Source: JBBQVO01 sp038211505 (GTDB lineage Bacteria; Chloroflexota; Dehalococcoidia; DSTF01; JACRBR01). From it: a stretch of DNA of 22,426 bases. Made by a program: the position numbers and the translations under genes. Where the stretch lies: assembly GCA_038211505.1 (NCBI GenBank), contig JBBQVO010000036.1, forward strand, positions 1 through 22,426. The letters run 5' to 3'. Below, in pieces: positions 1 to 6,909 of this stretch; position 1 is the stretch's first letter, and each line of letters opens with the position of its first letter. The notes under the pieces were generated by a model, which saw only the letters and a program-made list of their open reading frames with translations, searched no databases and was not told where the DNA came from.

Positions 1-1
1 G

Positions 2-361
2 ATCCAGATGTTCCTCGCCGCGACCGTCGATCTCGGCCCGATTCCACCGAACACCGCGCCGTACTCGGAACATCGCGTCGCGCGCGACACCGTGTTCGAA
101 TACGCGAAGGGCGTGGAGGTCTACGAGCTCGTCGCGAACGACGGCCGCGTCTTCATGATGCAATCGTACAGCCAGCAGAAAAACGCAGGCCTCAGCGAGG
201 CGGATCTGCCGGCTCTGGCGAGCAAGCTGACGGTGCCGGCTGGCTGGACGTATCGCCACCGCACCACCGACGGCGTCCTGCGCGTGCTGACGCCGACGCA
301 GCAGGCGACGGTGATTCAGGACGACTTCATGAACACGTATCAGCTCATCGAGCCGAGCTAA
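2..361 (+). CDS. Hypothetical protein, C-terminal part (5' end outside window)
   Basis: The frame is open from the first bases of the window (Ile-Gln precede the first Met at position 8), so this is probably the C-terminal ~119 residues of a longer gene. The visible part has an EVYELVANDGRVFMMQSYSQ segment, a conserved-looking LPAGWTYR motif and an end of the type QDDFMNTYQLIEPS. I do not recognise a named family. From memory, similar tails occur in small exported proteins of unknown function in several high-GC bacteria. There are no cysteines, no membrane segment and no obvious catalytic motif in the visible part. The gene ends 89 bases before metG, and a -10-like box lies in that gap, so it is probably not in the metG transcript. 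Confidence 0.6.
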   Translation: MQMFLAATVDLGPIPPNTAPYSEHRVARDTVFEYAKGVEVYELVANDGRVFMMQSYSQQKNAGLSEADLPALASKLTVPAGWTYRHRTTDGVLRVLTPTQQATVIQDDFMNTYQLIEPS

Positions 362-435
362 AGGCTCTGACGGCGCAAACGGTTCATCTTCTGCCCGCTC
401 GGTGCACGCATCCATGAGTGCCGCGCGCCATCCGA

Positions 436-441
436 TAAACT
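436..441 (+). promoter_or_regulatory. Possible -10 box for the metG operon
   Basis: TAAACT (within GATAAACT) lies nine bases before the proposed TTG start of metG, in the only noncoding stretch upstream. No convincing -35 is visible at the right distance. If used, the leader would be only a few bases long. Weak evidence, based on position and on similar TANNNT boxes at other starts in the window. Confidence 0.3.
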
Positions 442-450
442 GACCGCGCT

Positions 451-2133
451 TTGAATATTGAAACACGGACGGCGCGGCGGGTGTTGGTGGCGGTGGCGTG
501 GCCGTACGCCAACGGGCCGTTGCACCTCGGGCATATCGCCGGCGCCTATCTGCCGGCCGATATCTTCGCGCGCTATCACCGGATGATCGGCGACGACGTG
601 CTGATGGTGTCGGGGAGCGACCAGCACGGGACGCCCGTGACGGTGCGGGCGGACAACGAATCGCGCACACCACAGGAGGTCGTCGACGAGTTTCATCCGG
701 AGTTTCTGCGCTACTGGCGCGACCTCGGGATCTCGTTCGATCTCTTCACGTCGACTGGCACCGAAAATCACGCCCGCGTCACGCACGACATCTTCAACAC
801 GCTGCTCGAGAACGGCTATCTCTACAAGGCGACGACGCCGCAATTTTACGATCCGCAGGCGCAGCGGTTCCTGCCGGATCGCTACGTCGAGGGAACCTGC
901 CCGCACTGCGGCTACGAGAACGCGCGCGGCGATCAGTGCGACAACTGCGGGCGGACGCTCGACCCCGATCAGCTGATCAACCCGCGCAGCAAGCTGACCG
1001 GCGCGACGCCGGAGATGCGCGATACCGAGCACTACTTCTTCAAACTGAGCGCATTCCAGGAGCCGCTGCTGGAGTGGCTGCGGGCGCGCGTCGGCTGGCG
1101 AAAACACGTCGTGAACTTCAGCGTCGGGTTCGTCGAGGAGGGGCTGCACGATCGGGCTATCACCCGCGATCTCGAGTGGGGCGTGCGGCTGCCGGTCGAG
1201 GATCTCGGGCCGGGCAAGCGCATCTACGTCTGGTTCGAGGCGGTGATGGGGTATCTCTCGGCGTCGAAGGAGTGGGCCGAGCGGCAGGGCACGCCCGACG
1301 CCTGGAAGCACTGGTGGGAGGATCCGAACGCGCTGACGTACTACTTCATCGGCAAGGACAACATCCCATTCCACACGATCATCTGGCCGGCGATCCTCAT
1401 GGGGTATCGCGGCCTCAACCTGCCGACGGATGTGCCGGCGAATCAGTACGTGACCTTCAAGGGAGAGAAAGCGTCGAAGTCGCAAGGCGTTGGCGAGGGG
1501 CTGACGACGTACCTCGATCGCTATCAGCCGGATGCGATCCGATACGGGCTGGCGGCCAACATGCCGGAGCAGTCGGATACGGACATGACGGAGGCGGAGC
1601 TGATCCGCCGCAACAACGACGAACTCGTCGCGACGTGGGGCAATCTCGTCAACCGCGTGCTGGCGATGACGCACAAGAACTTCGACGGCAAGGTGCCGCA
1701 ACCGGGGCCGCTTGCGCCCCGCGATGAGGCGCTGATCGCCGACGCGCGGGCGATGGTCGCGGAGGTCGGAGCGCAGATCGAAGCCGTGCGCCTGAAGGCG
1801 GCGTTGATGTCGGCGATGACGCTGGCGCAGACGGCGAATGCGTATCTGAGTGACATGGAGCCGTGGAAGACGGCGAAGAGCGATCCGGAGCGCACCGCCA
1901 CATCCCTCTACACAGCGCTCTGTGCTATAAACGCGCTGAAAGTGGCGCTCTATCCGTTCCTGCCGTTCTCGAGTCAGAAGGTACACGAGTACCTCGGATT
2001 CGACGACGCCATCGAGGATTCGTTGTGGGAGGCACGGCGGCCGGAGGCGGGGACGCCGCTGGGTCAGCCGGAGCCCCTGTTCAGAAAGATCGAGGCGCTG
2101 GATGACGAAGGGAACGCGCGCCTCTCGGCGTAA
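451..2133 (+). CDS. metG: Methionyl-tRNA synthetase
   Basis: Charges tRNA-Met with methionine in the cytoplasm (class I aminoacyl-tRNA synthetase). The 560 residues show the HIGH signature as HLGH (25-28), a CP1 insertion with a zinc knuckle made of two CxxC pairs (C150/C153 and C163/C166), the KMSKS loop as KASKS (340-344), then the helical anticodon-binding domain. The two-CxxC arrangement and WPYANGPLHLGH opening match the MetG1 type. The protein ends after the anticodon domain, so the C-terminal EMAP/Trbp111-like tRNA-binding domain found in E. coli MetRS is absent. The start is TTG 451 without a Shine-Dalgarno. GTG 481 is an in-frame alternative but would remove the basic residues before the first beta strand. 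It is the first gene of an operon, with tatD two bases downstream. The Met-to-Ala change in KMSKS is unusual. Confidence 0.95.
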   Translation: MNIETRTARRVLVAVAWPYANGPLHLGHIAGAYLPADIFARYHRMIGDDVLMVSGSDQHGTPVTVRADNESRTPQEVVDEFHPEFLRYWRDLGISFDLFTSTGTENHARVTHDIFNTLLENGYLYKATTPQFYDPQAQRFLPDRYVEGTCPHCGYENARGDQCDNCGRTLDPDQLINPRSKLTGATPEMRDTEHYFFKLSAFQEPLLEWLRARVGWRKHVVNFSVGFVEEGLHDRAITRDLEWGVRLPVEDLGPGKRIYVWFEAVMGYLSASKEWAERQGTPDAWKHWWEDPNALTYYFIGKDNIPFHTIIWPAILMGYRGLNLPTDVPANQYVTFKGEKASKSQGVGEGLTTYLDRYQPDAIRYGLAANMPEQSDTDMTEAELIRRNNDELVATWGNLVNRVLAMTHKNFDGKVPQPGPLAPRDEALIADARAMVAEVGAQIEAVRLKAALMSAMTLAQTANAYLSDMEPWKTAKSDPERTATSLYTALCAINALKVALYPFLPFSSQKVHEYLGFDDAIEDSLWEARRPEAGTPLGQPEPLFRKIEALDDEGNARLSA

Positions 2134-2135
2134 CG

Positions 2136-2957
2136 ATGCGTCTCTTCGACACTCATTGCCATATCCAGGAGCGGGAGTTCGCCGCCGATCGTGCTGATAG
2201 CATGGAGCGCGCGCTCGCGGCGGGTGTGGAGTTCATGCTCGTGTTGGGCGTCGATGCGACCAGCAGCCGTCGCGCTCTGGCGCTGGCGCGGGAGCATGCA
2301 GGTGTGTTGTCGGCGGCCGGCGTTCACCCGCACGACGCCGCGGAGGCGACGGAGAGCGATCTGGACGAACTTGAGGAGATGGCGCGCGATCCGCGCGTGG
2401 TCGCGGTCGGCGAGATCGGGCTTGATTTCTACCGGAATCTGTCGCCGCGTGATCGCCAGATCGAAGTTATGCGTAGACAGTTGTTGACCGCGACGCGGGT
2501 CGGGAAGCCAGTAGCGGTGCACACGCGTGAGGCCGAGGACGGGATGATGCCGTTGTTGACGGAATGGTCGCGCGAGATGGGCGGGAAGTTGCCGGACGGG
2601 CGCCCGCTCGGCGTCATGCACTACTTCAGCAGCGACGCGCCGACGGCGCAGCGCTACATCGATCTCGGCTTCGTGATCTCGGTTCATACGTCGGTGACGC
2701 ATCCGAAAGCGACGCAGCTCGCCGAGGTGGCGCGTGTGACGCCGCTGGAGTATCTCCTGATCGAGACGGACAGCCCGCACGGAGCGCCGCAGCGCTATCG
2801 CGGAAAGCGCAACGAACCTGCGTACGTCGGCGAATCGGCGGCGAAGATCGCCGAGCTGAAGGGCATGCCGGCGGAAGACGTCGCCGATACGACGACGCGG
2901 ACTGCGATGCGTCTGTTTGGCCTTCCTGATGCTGCCGGCGAGAGGAGCGCGCCGTGA
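2136..2957 (+). CDS. tatD: TatD family metal-dependent hydrolase (DNase)
   Basis: A TIM-barrel metal-dependent hydrolase of the TatD/YcfH family. Members are 3'-5' exonucleases or DNases acting on damaged or fragmented DNA in the cytoplasm. The 273 residues have the family metal ligands: DTHCH (5-9), GEIGLDFY with E93, H129 in AVHTRE, H162 in MHYFS, and ETDSPH with D212. The length is typical (about 260 residues). The start ATG lies two bases after the metG stop, with no Shine-Dalgarno, suggesting translational coupling. The metG-tatD neighbourhood is common in bacteria (known of the family). The stop overlaps the GTG start of the polyprenyl synthase by four bases (GTGA). Whether the substrate is DNA or D-aminoacyl-tRNA-like, as debated for the family, cannot be told from the sequence. 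Confidence 0.93.
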   Translation: MRLFDTHCHIQEREFAADRADSMERALAAGVEFMLVLGVDATSSRRALALAREHAGVLSAAGVHPHDAAEATESDLDELEEMARDPRVVAVGEIGLDFYRNLSPRDRQIEVMRRQLLTATRVGKPVAVHTREAEDGMMPLLTEWSREMGGKLPDGRPLGVMHYFSSDAPTAQRYIDLGFVISVHTSVTHPKATQLAEVARVTPLEYLLIETDSPHGAPQRYRGKRNEPAYVGESAAKIAELKGMPAEDVADTTTRTAMRLFGLPDAAGERSAP

Positions 2958-3925
2958 AGGTCGCTTCGATCTACGGGCCGGTGCAGGAGGATCTGCGACT
3001 CGTCGAGGACACGCTCGACCGCATCAAGCACGTCGAGAACTTCCCCGCGCTGTCGAAGATGCTTGGGCATGTGCTGACCGGCGGCGGCAAGCGCGTGCGG
3101 CCGGCGATCGCGCTGCTGGCGGGGAAGTTCGGCGACTACAACATCGATCTGCATGTGCCGCTGGCGGCGTCGATCGAGCTACTGCACACGGCGACGCTGG
3201 TGCACGATGACGTGATCGACGCATCGCCATCGCGCCGCGGACGGGCGACGGCGAACGAACTATTCAACAATTCGGCGTCGGTGATGCTCGGCGACTACAT
3301 GTTCGCGCACTCGGCGGAGCTGATCTCGCGCACCGAGAACACGGCGGTGGTGCGGCTGTTCGCGCATACGATCATGGCGATCGCGGGCGGCGAGCTGCAT
3401 CAGGACATGAGCGCGTACGACTACGGTCAGGACACGATCAAATATTTCGGGCGCATCGAAGGCAAGACGGCGTCGCTGTTCGCGACATCAGCCGAAGGTG
3501 GGGCGATGGTGGCGCGTTGCAGCGACGACGAACGCGAAGCGTTGCGGACATTCGGGCTGAACGTCGGCATGGCGTTCCAGATCGTCGACGACATCCTGGA
3601 CTTCGCGGGCGATGAGCAGGAGATGGGGAAGCCGATCGGCAGCGACCTGATGTCCGGCACGCTGACATTGCCGTCGCTGATCCTGATGGAGCGCTACCCG
3701 AAGGACAACCCAATCAAGAAAGCGTTCCGTGGCCGCAAACCGAAGACGGAGCACGTCGCGCAGGCGGTGCACATGGTGCTGAACTCAGACATCCTCAACG
3801 AGGCCTACGATGTCGCGCGCGACTTCCGCGGCCGGGCCCTCGCGGCGCTGCGCACGCTACCGTCGAACGACGCGCGCTCTTCGCTCGAGGACATCGCCGA
3901 ATACGTGCTCGACCGTCGCGCGTAG
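2954..3925 (+). CDS. Polyprenyl diphosphate synthase (long-chain type)
   Basis: Condenses isopentenyl diphosphate onto an allylic diphosphate to make the prenyl chain of quinones or other lipids (trans-isoprenyl diphosphate synthase family). The 323 residues carry the GGGKRVRP substrate-binding stretch (43-50), the first Asp-rich motif HDDVID (84-89) and the second VDDILDF (211-217). The fifth residue upstream of the first Asp motif is Ala80, small rather than aromatic, which in this family favours long products such as those of IspB/HepT. The GTG start overlaps the tatD stop by four bases, so it is the third gene of the metG operon. Chain length (octa-, nona- or shorter) is inference. A heptaprenyl or solanesyl synthase for menaquinone is the most likely role. 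Confidence 0.92.
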   Translation: MKVASIYGPVQEDLRLVEDTLDRIKHVENFPALSKMLGHVLTGGGKRVRPAIALLAGKFGDYNIDLHVPLAASIELLHTATLVHDDVIDASPSRRGRATANELFNNSASVMLGDYMFAHSAELISRTENTAVVRLFAHTIMAIAGGELHQDMSAYDYGQDTIKYFGRIEGKTASLFATSAEGGAMVARCSDDEREALRTFGLNVGMAFQIVDDILDFAGDEQEMGKPIGSDLMSGTLTLPSLILMERYPKDNPIKKAFRGRKPKTEHVAQAVHMVLNSDILNEAYDVARDFRGRALAALRTLPSNDARSSLEDIAEYVLDRRA

Positions 3926-4030
3926 CCGCGTCGTGCAACCACAGATTGCGCGGAGGGCTTGGTCAGATCTGGGTCACCCAACCAGTCTTGCCGACGTGGA
4001 ACGGCACCGCTGCCACGGGGCGCGGCAAAC

Positions 4031-4142
4031 TGTCATTCTGAGCGAAGCGAAGAATCTAGTTGGGCCGCGAACGATGCTCATCCTTGAATGTCAGTGTGCG
4101 GTCGCGACCTGGCTAGATTTCTTCGCTTCGCTCAGAATGACA
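4031..4142. repeat. Paired inverted repeat (GTCATTCTGAGCG type), copy 1
   Basis: The 320-base gap between the polyprenyl synthase and fmdB holds two arms facing each other. The left arm is 4031-4059, starting TGTCATTCTGAGCGAAGCG. The right arm is 4113-4142 and is its reverse complement with one extra T. A 53-base middle separates them. The arms can form a 29-bp stem. The same element occurs at 5756-5866 with a matched base change. I recall GTCATTCTGAGCG(A/C)AGCGAAG repeats scattered in many bacterial genomes, including Chloroflexota. The paired layout resembles REPIN or MITE-like elements. No transposase is present. The rest of the gap (3926-4030, 4143-4169) shows nothing else I can support. 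Confidence 0.85.
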
Positions 4143-4169
4143 CGACACCCGGCCAGGACTCCTGCAATG

Positions 4170-4199
4170 TCGACTGTGAATCACCGACAGTGCTAGTCT
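4170..4199 (+). promoter_or_regulatory. Probable promoter of fmdB
   Basis: TCGACT (4170-4175), 18 bases, then TAGTCT (4194-4199) preceded by TGC, giving an extended -10. The expected start of transcription near 4206 would give a leader of about 40 bases, containing a Shine-Dalgarno GAGGA (4235-4239) six bases before the ATG. Confidence 0.45.
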
Positions 4200-4245
4200 G
4201 TACACGTAACGAGCAATCGCCGCCGCCGGCAGACGAGGACGCACG

Positions 4246-4578
4246 ATGCCCATCTACGAATACGCCTGTCACGGCTGCAAGACCTTCGTCGAGGTGATCA
4301 CGCGCCGCGTGCCCGATGCCTCGTACGTCGCCGCGTGCCCGGACTGCGGCAGCCAGAAGATGACGCGGATGATCAGCCGCTTCGCCTTCCATCTCTCGTT
4401 GCAGTCGCAGCTCGATGCGCTCGACCCGAAGTACGACAAGATGATCGACGCCTCGAGCCCGGATCTCTCCTTTGACAACCTCGTCAAGAAGTACAACCTC
4501 AACAAGCCGATGTCGACCGCGAAAGAGCGGCGCGCCTTCAAAGAAGCCGGCAAGCCAGGCCTCATCGAAGGGGCGTGA
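4246..4578 (+). CDS. FmdB family zinc-ribbon protein
   Basis: A 110-residue protein beginning MPIYEYAC, the hallmark of the FmdB/CxxC_CxxC_SSSS family. Four cysteines, C8/C11 and C31/C34 (CPDCG), form a zinc ribbon. FmdB was named as a putative regulator of formamidase/acetamidase operons, but the function of most members is unknown. The C-terminal 60 residues extend beyond the zinc ribbon with no recognisable domain (ends GKPGLIEGA). A Shine-Dalgarno GAGGA sits six bases upstream of the ATG. The gene next downstream is an amidohydrolase, 74 bases away. A link to amide or ring-cleavage metabolism is possible but is inference. Confidence 0.88.
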   Translation: MPIYEYACHGCKTFVEVITRRVPDASYVAACPDCGSQKMTRMISRFAFHLSLQSQLDALDPKYDKMIDASSPDLSFDNLVKKYNLNKPMSTAKERRAFKEAGKPGLIEGA

Positions 4579-4618
4579 GTGGCCGCGATGCGCAGAGATG
4601 CGCGTCGGACGCGCGCTC

Positions 4619-4626
4619 GCTACGCT
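4619..4626 (+). promoter_or_regulatory. Possible -10 element of the amidohydrolase gene
   Basis: GCTACGCT, 26 bases before the ATG at 4653. The identical octamer occurs on the minus strand upstream of the ferredoxin-thioredoxin-reductase-like gene (8563-8570). No -35 is visible. Confidence 0.35.
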
Positions 4627-4652
4627 GATTCCACACATTGCCAGATCAACGA

Positions 4653-5717
4653 ATGGAGACGCGCGTGCGCAAGATCTTCGATATCCACATGCACTTTCCT
4701 CGGAACTGGGAGAAGCCGGACAGCGACCCGAAGCCGCTCGTCGAAAATCTGTATCAGAAGGCGGTCGCGGCCGGCGTGACCAAGGCGAACTTTCTCTGCG
4801 GCGGCCGCTTCGGCATCTCGCACGAGCAGTCGATCAAGCACGCGCAGCGCCATCCGGATCTCTTCATCCCGACAGCGATGATCGACCCGGAGACGACAAC
4901 CGTCGAGCGGATGGGCGAACTGCGCGACATGGGGTATCGCGGGCTGAAGATGATCGGCGTGCGCCGTGACTACGACTGCGAGGACTACTTCCCGATCTAC
5001 GAAGCGGCGCAGAAGTTCGGCTGGCCGATCCTGCTCCACATGGGCGTGATCGGCGGCGGCATCGACTACGCGATCACGCACCCGCGGCGCGATCCGGATG
5101 CGCTGGCGTCGTTGAAGCGCATGACGCCGTTCTCGCAGCCGCGCAACATGTCGGCGATGCGCATGCGGCCGTTTCATCTCGATACGATCGCCAACAACTT
5201 CCCGTCGCTGCGGCTGATCGGCGCGCATCTCGGCGGCACCGGCAACTACGACGAAGCGGCGTCCGTCGCGCGCTGGCGCCACAACGTCTACTTCGACTTC
5301 AGCGGTGGCACGACGATCGAGCGGCACGCGATCGAGCGCCATCTGATCGGCGGCGAGATCGGATACGAGAAGCTGATCTTCGGTTCCGATACGTCGCCGG
5401 AGATGATTGCCGAGCACATCCGGCGCTGGGATACGATCTTCGATCTGCTTGAGGTGCCGGCGGATTGCCGCGAGCGGATGTGGTGGTCGAACGGCGCCGA
5501 GATCTACGACGAAGAACCCGCGGCGTGGATGAAGGAGAAGCGCACGAAGAGCCCGCCTGTTGCGATCGCATCGTCCGTGTCGAAGAATGGCACGAAGTCC
5601 GCGGCCGCCAAGAAGGCTCCGAAGGCGACTACGAGTGGATCGGCGTCGTCGCGGAACGGGGCGCGTGCGTCGGATCGGCGCGCTGCGACGAGCGCGCGGC
5701 GCGGCGTGGGAGGGTAA
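4653..5717 (+). CDS. Amidohydrolase-2 family protein with basic C-terminal tail
   Basis: A TIM-barrel metal-dependent hydrolase or decarboxylase of the amidohydrolase-2 (ACMSD-like) group. Reactions in this group include hydrolysis of C-N or lactone bonds and non-oxidative decarboxylation. From ATG 4653 it has 354 residues: FDIHMH (9-14) with the metal-binding HxH, H129 in ILLHMG, H192 in GAHLGG, and D246 in IFGSDTS. The barrel ends near residue 290. Residues 295-354 form a low-complexity Lys/Arg/Ser/Ala/Thr tail (e.g. KSAAAKKAPKATTSGSASS) not part of the family. Start choice: ATG 4653 has no Shine-Dalgarno, while GTG 4665 is preceded by GGAG six bases upstream and would give MRKIFDIHMH. TTG 4638 is also in frame. 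The substrate cannot be deduced. Confidence 0.85.
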   Translation: METRVRKIFDIHMHFPRNWEKPDSDPKPLVENLYQKAVAAGVTKANFLCGGRFGISHEQSIKHAQRHPDLFIPTAMIDPETTTVERMGELRDMGYRGLKMIGVRRDYDCEDYFPIYEAAQKFGWPILLHMGVIGGGIDYAITHPRRDPDALASLKRMTPFSQPRNMSAMRMRPFHLDTIANNFPSLRLIGAHLGGTGNYDEAASVARWRHNVYFDFSGGTTIERHAIERHLIGGEIGYEKLIFGSDTSPEMIAEHIRRWDTIFDLLEVPADCRERMWWSNGAEIYDEEPAAWMKEKRTKSPPVAIASSVSKNGTKSAAAKKAPKATTSGSASSRNGARASDRRAATSARRGVGG

Positions 5718-5746
5718 TGACGCACGGCGCGCTTGCGCCTGTCATT
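5716..5746 (+). terminator. Stem-loop directly after the amidohydrolase stop
   Basis: AATGAC (5716-5721) pairs with GTCATT (5741-5746), and inside it GGCGC (5726-5730) pairs with GCGCC (5735-5739) around a GCTT loop. It starts within the TAA stop codon. The T-run after it is short, so it may be a weak or factor-dependent terminator or an mRNA-end hairpin. Its right arm GTCATT is also the head of the repeat that follows ten bases later. Confidence 0.5.
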
Positions 5747-5755
5747 CAAAGTAAA

Positions 5756-5866
5756 TGTCATTCTGAGCGCAGCGAAGAATCTGGTTTGTACGTCACCGAG
5801 CGTTGACCTCCAGGCCGAATCCTTGCACACGCCCGAACAAGATTCTTCGCTGCGCTCAGAATGACA
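5756..5866. repeat. Paired inverted repeat (GTCATTCTGAGCG type), copy 2
   Basis: The left arm 5756-5782 (starting TGTCATTCTGAGCGCAGCG) and right arm 5840-5866 are perfect 27-base reverse complements, separated by 57 bases. Compared with copy 1, one base in the arm is changed (GCGAAGCG to GCGCAGCG) and the other arm carries the complementary change, so the potential stem is preserved. The middle segment is unrelated to that of copy 1 as far as I can see. Confidence 0.88.
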
Positions 5867-5907
5867 TCCGTTGCGAACTCCGGCTAGCTTCACGATCGGT
5901 GCAACAT

Positions 5908-5937
5908 TTGACAGGATCGCGGCAGCCGGACTAAGAT
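5908..5937 (+). promoter_or_regulatory. Sigma-70-type promoter of the membrane protein gene
   Basis: TTGACA (5908-5913), 18 bases, TAAGAT (5932-5937). The -35 is a perfect match to the consensus and this is the best promoter in the window. Predicted transcription start is near 5944, giving a leader of about 60 bases that contains the hairpin at 5962-5979. Confidence 0.65.
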
Positions 5938-5961
5938 CGCTCGTCCGATGGGACAGATGCG

Positions 5962-5979
5962 CGCCCCGTGTTCGGGGCG
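5962..5979 (+). other. 5' leader hairpin upstream of the membrane protein gene
   Basis: CGCCCCG (5962-5968), loop TGTT, CGGGGCG (5973-5979), followed by TTT. This is a perfect 7-bp GC stem in the predicted leader, between the promoter and the ATG at 6006. It could act as an attenuator, a 5'-end stabiliser or nothing. The T-run is too short for a confident intrinsic terminator. Confidence 0.5.
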
Positions 5980-6005
5980 TTTGGCTGTCACCGAGGCGCT
6001 CTCAT

Positions 6006-6836
6006 ATGGCAACATCTCCCATACTCGAACGCACCGCGCCGCATCGTGATCGCCCGCCGGCGTACCGGCTGCGCGGCGGCTCGCGGATCGGGCGCATACC
6101 GCTCTTCGCGTCGCTGTACATGATCGGGCTGGCGCTCTTCATCGAGGTCAACCCCGTGCAGCCCTGGATCCTGCTGGCGTTGACCGCGCTCGTCGCGCTG
6201 GGCGCGGACGGCGTCATCCGCGCGCACCCGGGCGGCGCGTTTCACACGATTGCCGATACGTCGCCGTACCTCTTCGTGCCCGTGCTCTTCTCCCTCTCGG
6301 CGGGGCTGTTCTTGCAGGACGTCGTGCTGGGCTACTGGGCCGCGCCGGCCGTCGTCGGGGCCGGCGTGCTGATGGGTGCGACGCTCTACGCCGAGCACGT
6401 ATCGGTAGAAGCCGACGACCCGGCGTTCCCGGCGGCGCGCTTCGTGCTGAACGTCATCACGTACCTGACGGCGTTCGGATTCTACGCCGTCGTCTACGGC
6501 TTCGATGTCGACCTGTTGCCGGCGGCCTTCGCGGTCGGGCTCGTCAGCATGCTGCTCTCGATCGAGATTTTCCGCGAGGCTGAGGCGGATCCGATTCGGG
6601 CGCTGGTGTTCGCTGCCGTGATCGGGATCATCGCCGCGGAGGCGCGCTGGGTGCTGTATTTCATCCCGCTCGAGGGGTTCCTGGCGGGCGTCTTCATCCT
6701 GCTCGTCTTCTATCTGACGACGGGAGTCATCTCCCACTACTTGACGCATCATCTGGAGCCGGCCGTCGTCTTCGAGTTCGCGACGGTGACGGCGGTCGGG
6801 CTGGCGATCGTCATTGGCGGCCGCGTGCTCGCCTGA
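6006..6836 (+). CDS. Multispanning membrane protein, unknown function
   Basis: A 276-residue integral membrane protein with a basic, Pro-rich cytoplasmic-type N-terminus (1-30) and about nine hydrophobic segments (roughly 31-47, 53-70, 88-105, 110-127, 146-166, 170-188, 199-219, 223-242 and 257-274). It has no catalytic motif that I recognise. It resembles the DUF5656-type proteins of Chloroflexota in size and layout, but I hold that only weakly. The ATG at 6006 is chosen because the upstream in-frame sequence back to 5871 runs through the repeat edge, the promoter and the leader hairpin. No strong Shine-Dalgarno is present. The next gene, a flippase-like membrane protein, starts 73 bases downstream and may have its own promoter. 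Confidence 0.75.
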   Translation: MATSPILERTAPHRDRPPAYRLRGGSRIGRIPLFASLYMIGLALFIEVNPVQPWILLALTALVALGADGVIRAHPGGAFHTIADTSPYLFVPVLFSLSAGLFLQDVVLGYWAAPAVVGAGVLMGATLYAEHVSVEADDPAFPAARFVLNVITYLTAFGFYAVVYGFDVDLLPAAFAVGLVSMLLSIEIFREAEADPIRALVFAAVIGIIAAEARWVLYFIPLEGFLAGVFILLVFYLTTGVISHYLTHHLEPAVVFEFATVTAVGLAIVIGGRVLA

Positions 6837-6861
6837 TCTGGTCTGCGTTCAGCTTGTGTCC

Positions 6862-6869
6862 GCTATCCT
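6862..6869 (+). promoter_or_regulatory. Possible -10 element of the flippase-like gene
   Basis: GCTATCCT in the 73-base gap before the TTG at 6910. A Shine-Dalgarno AGGAAGG (6891-6897) lies downstream of it, twelve bases before the start. No clear -35 is visible. Confidence 0.35.
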
Positions 6870-6909
6870 GCCTCAACGATAGACGTACGCAGGAAGGCAG
6901 CGCGCCGGC

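Noticed and set aside
358..1986. 542-codon minus-strand ORF opposite metG
   Set aside because: Arg/His-rich, no recognisable motif, and it mirrors a highly conserved plus-strand gene. Long antisense ORFs are expected at this GC content.
3959..3984. Possible terminator hairpin after the polyprenyl synthase (TTGG..CCAA, GGGT..ACCC)
   Set aside because: The inner stem would leave a one-base loop and the outer stem is only four pairs with no T-run.
3810..4297. Small plus-strand ORFs overlapping the polyprenyl synthase end and repeat copy 1
   Set aside because: They read through the inverted repeat and have no family similarity or ribosome site.
4031..5866. CRISPR array
   Set aside because: Only four repeat arms, arranged as two inverted pairs with unequal spacing, not direct repeats with regular spacers.
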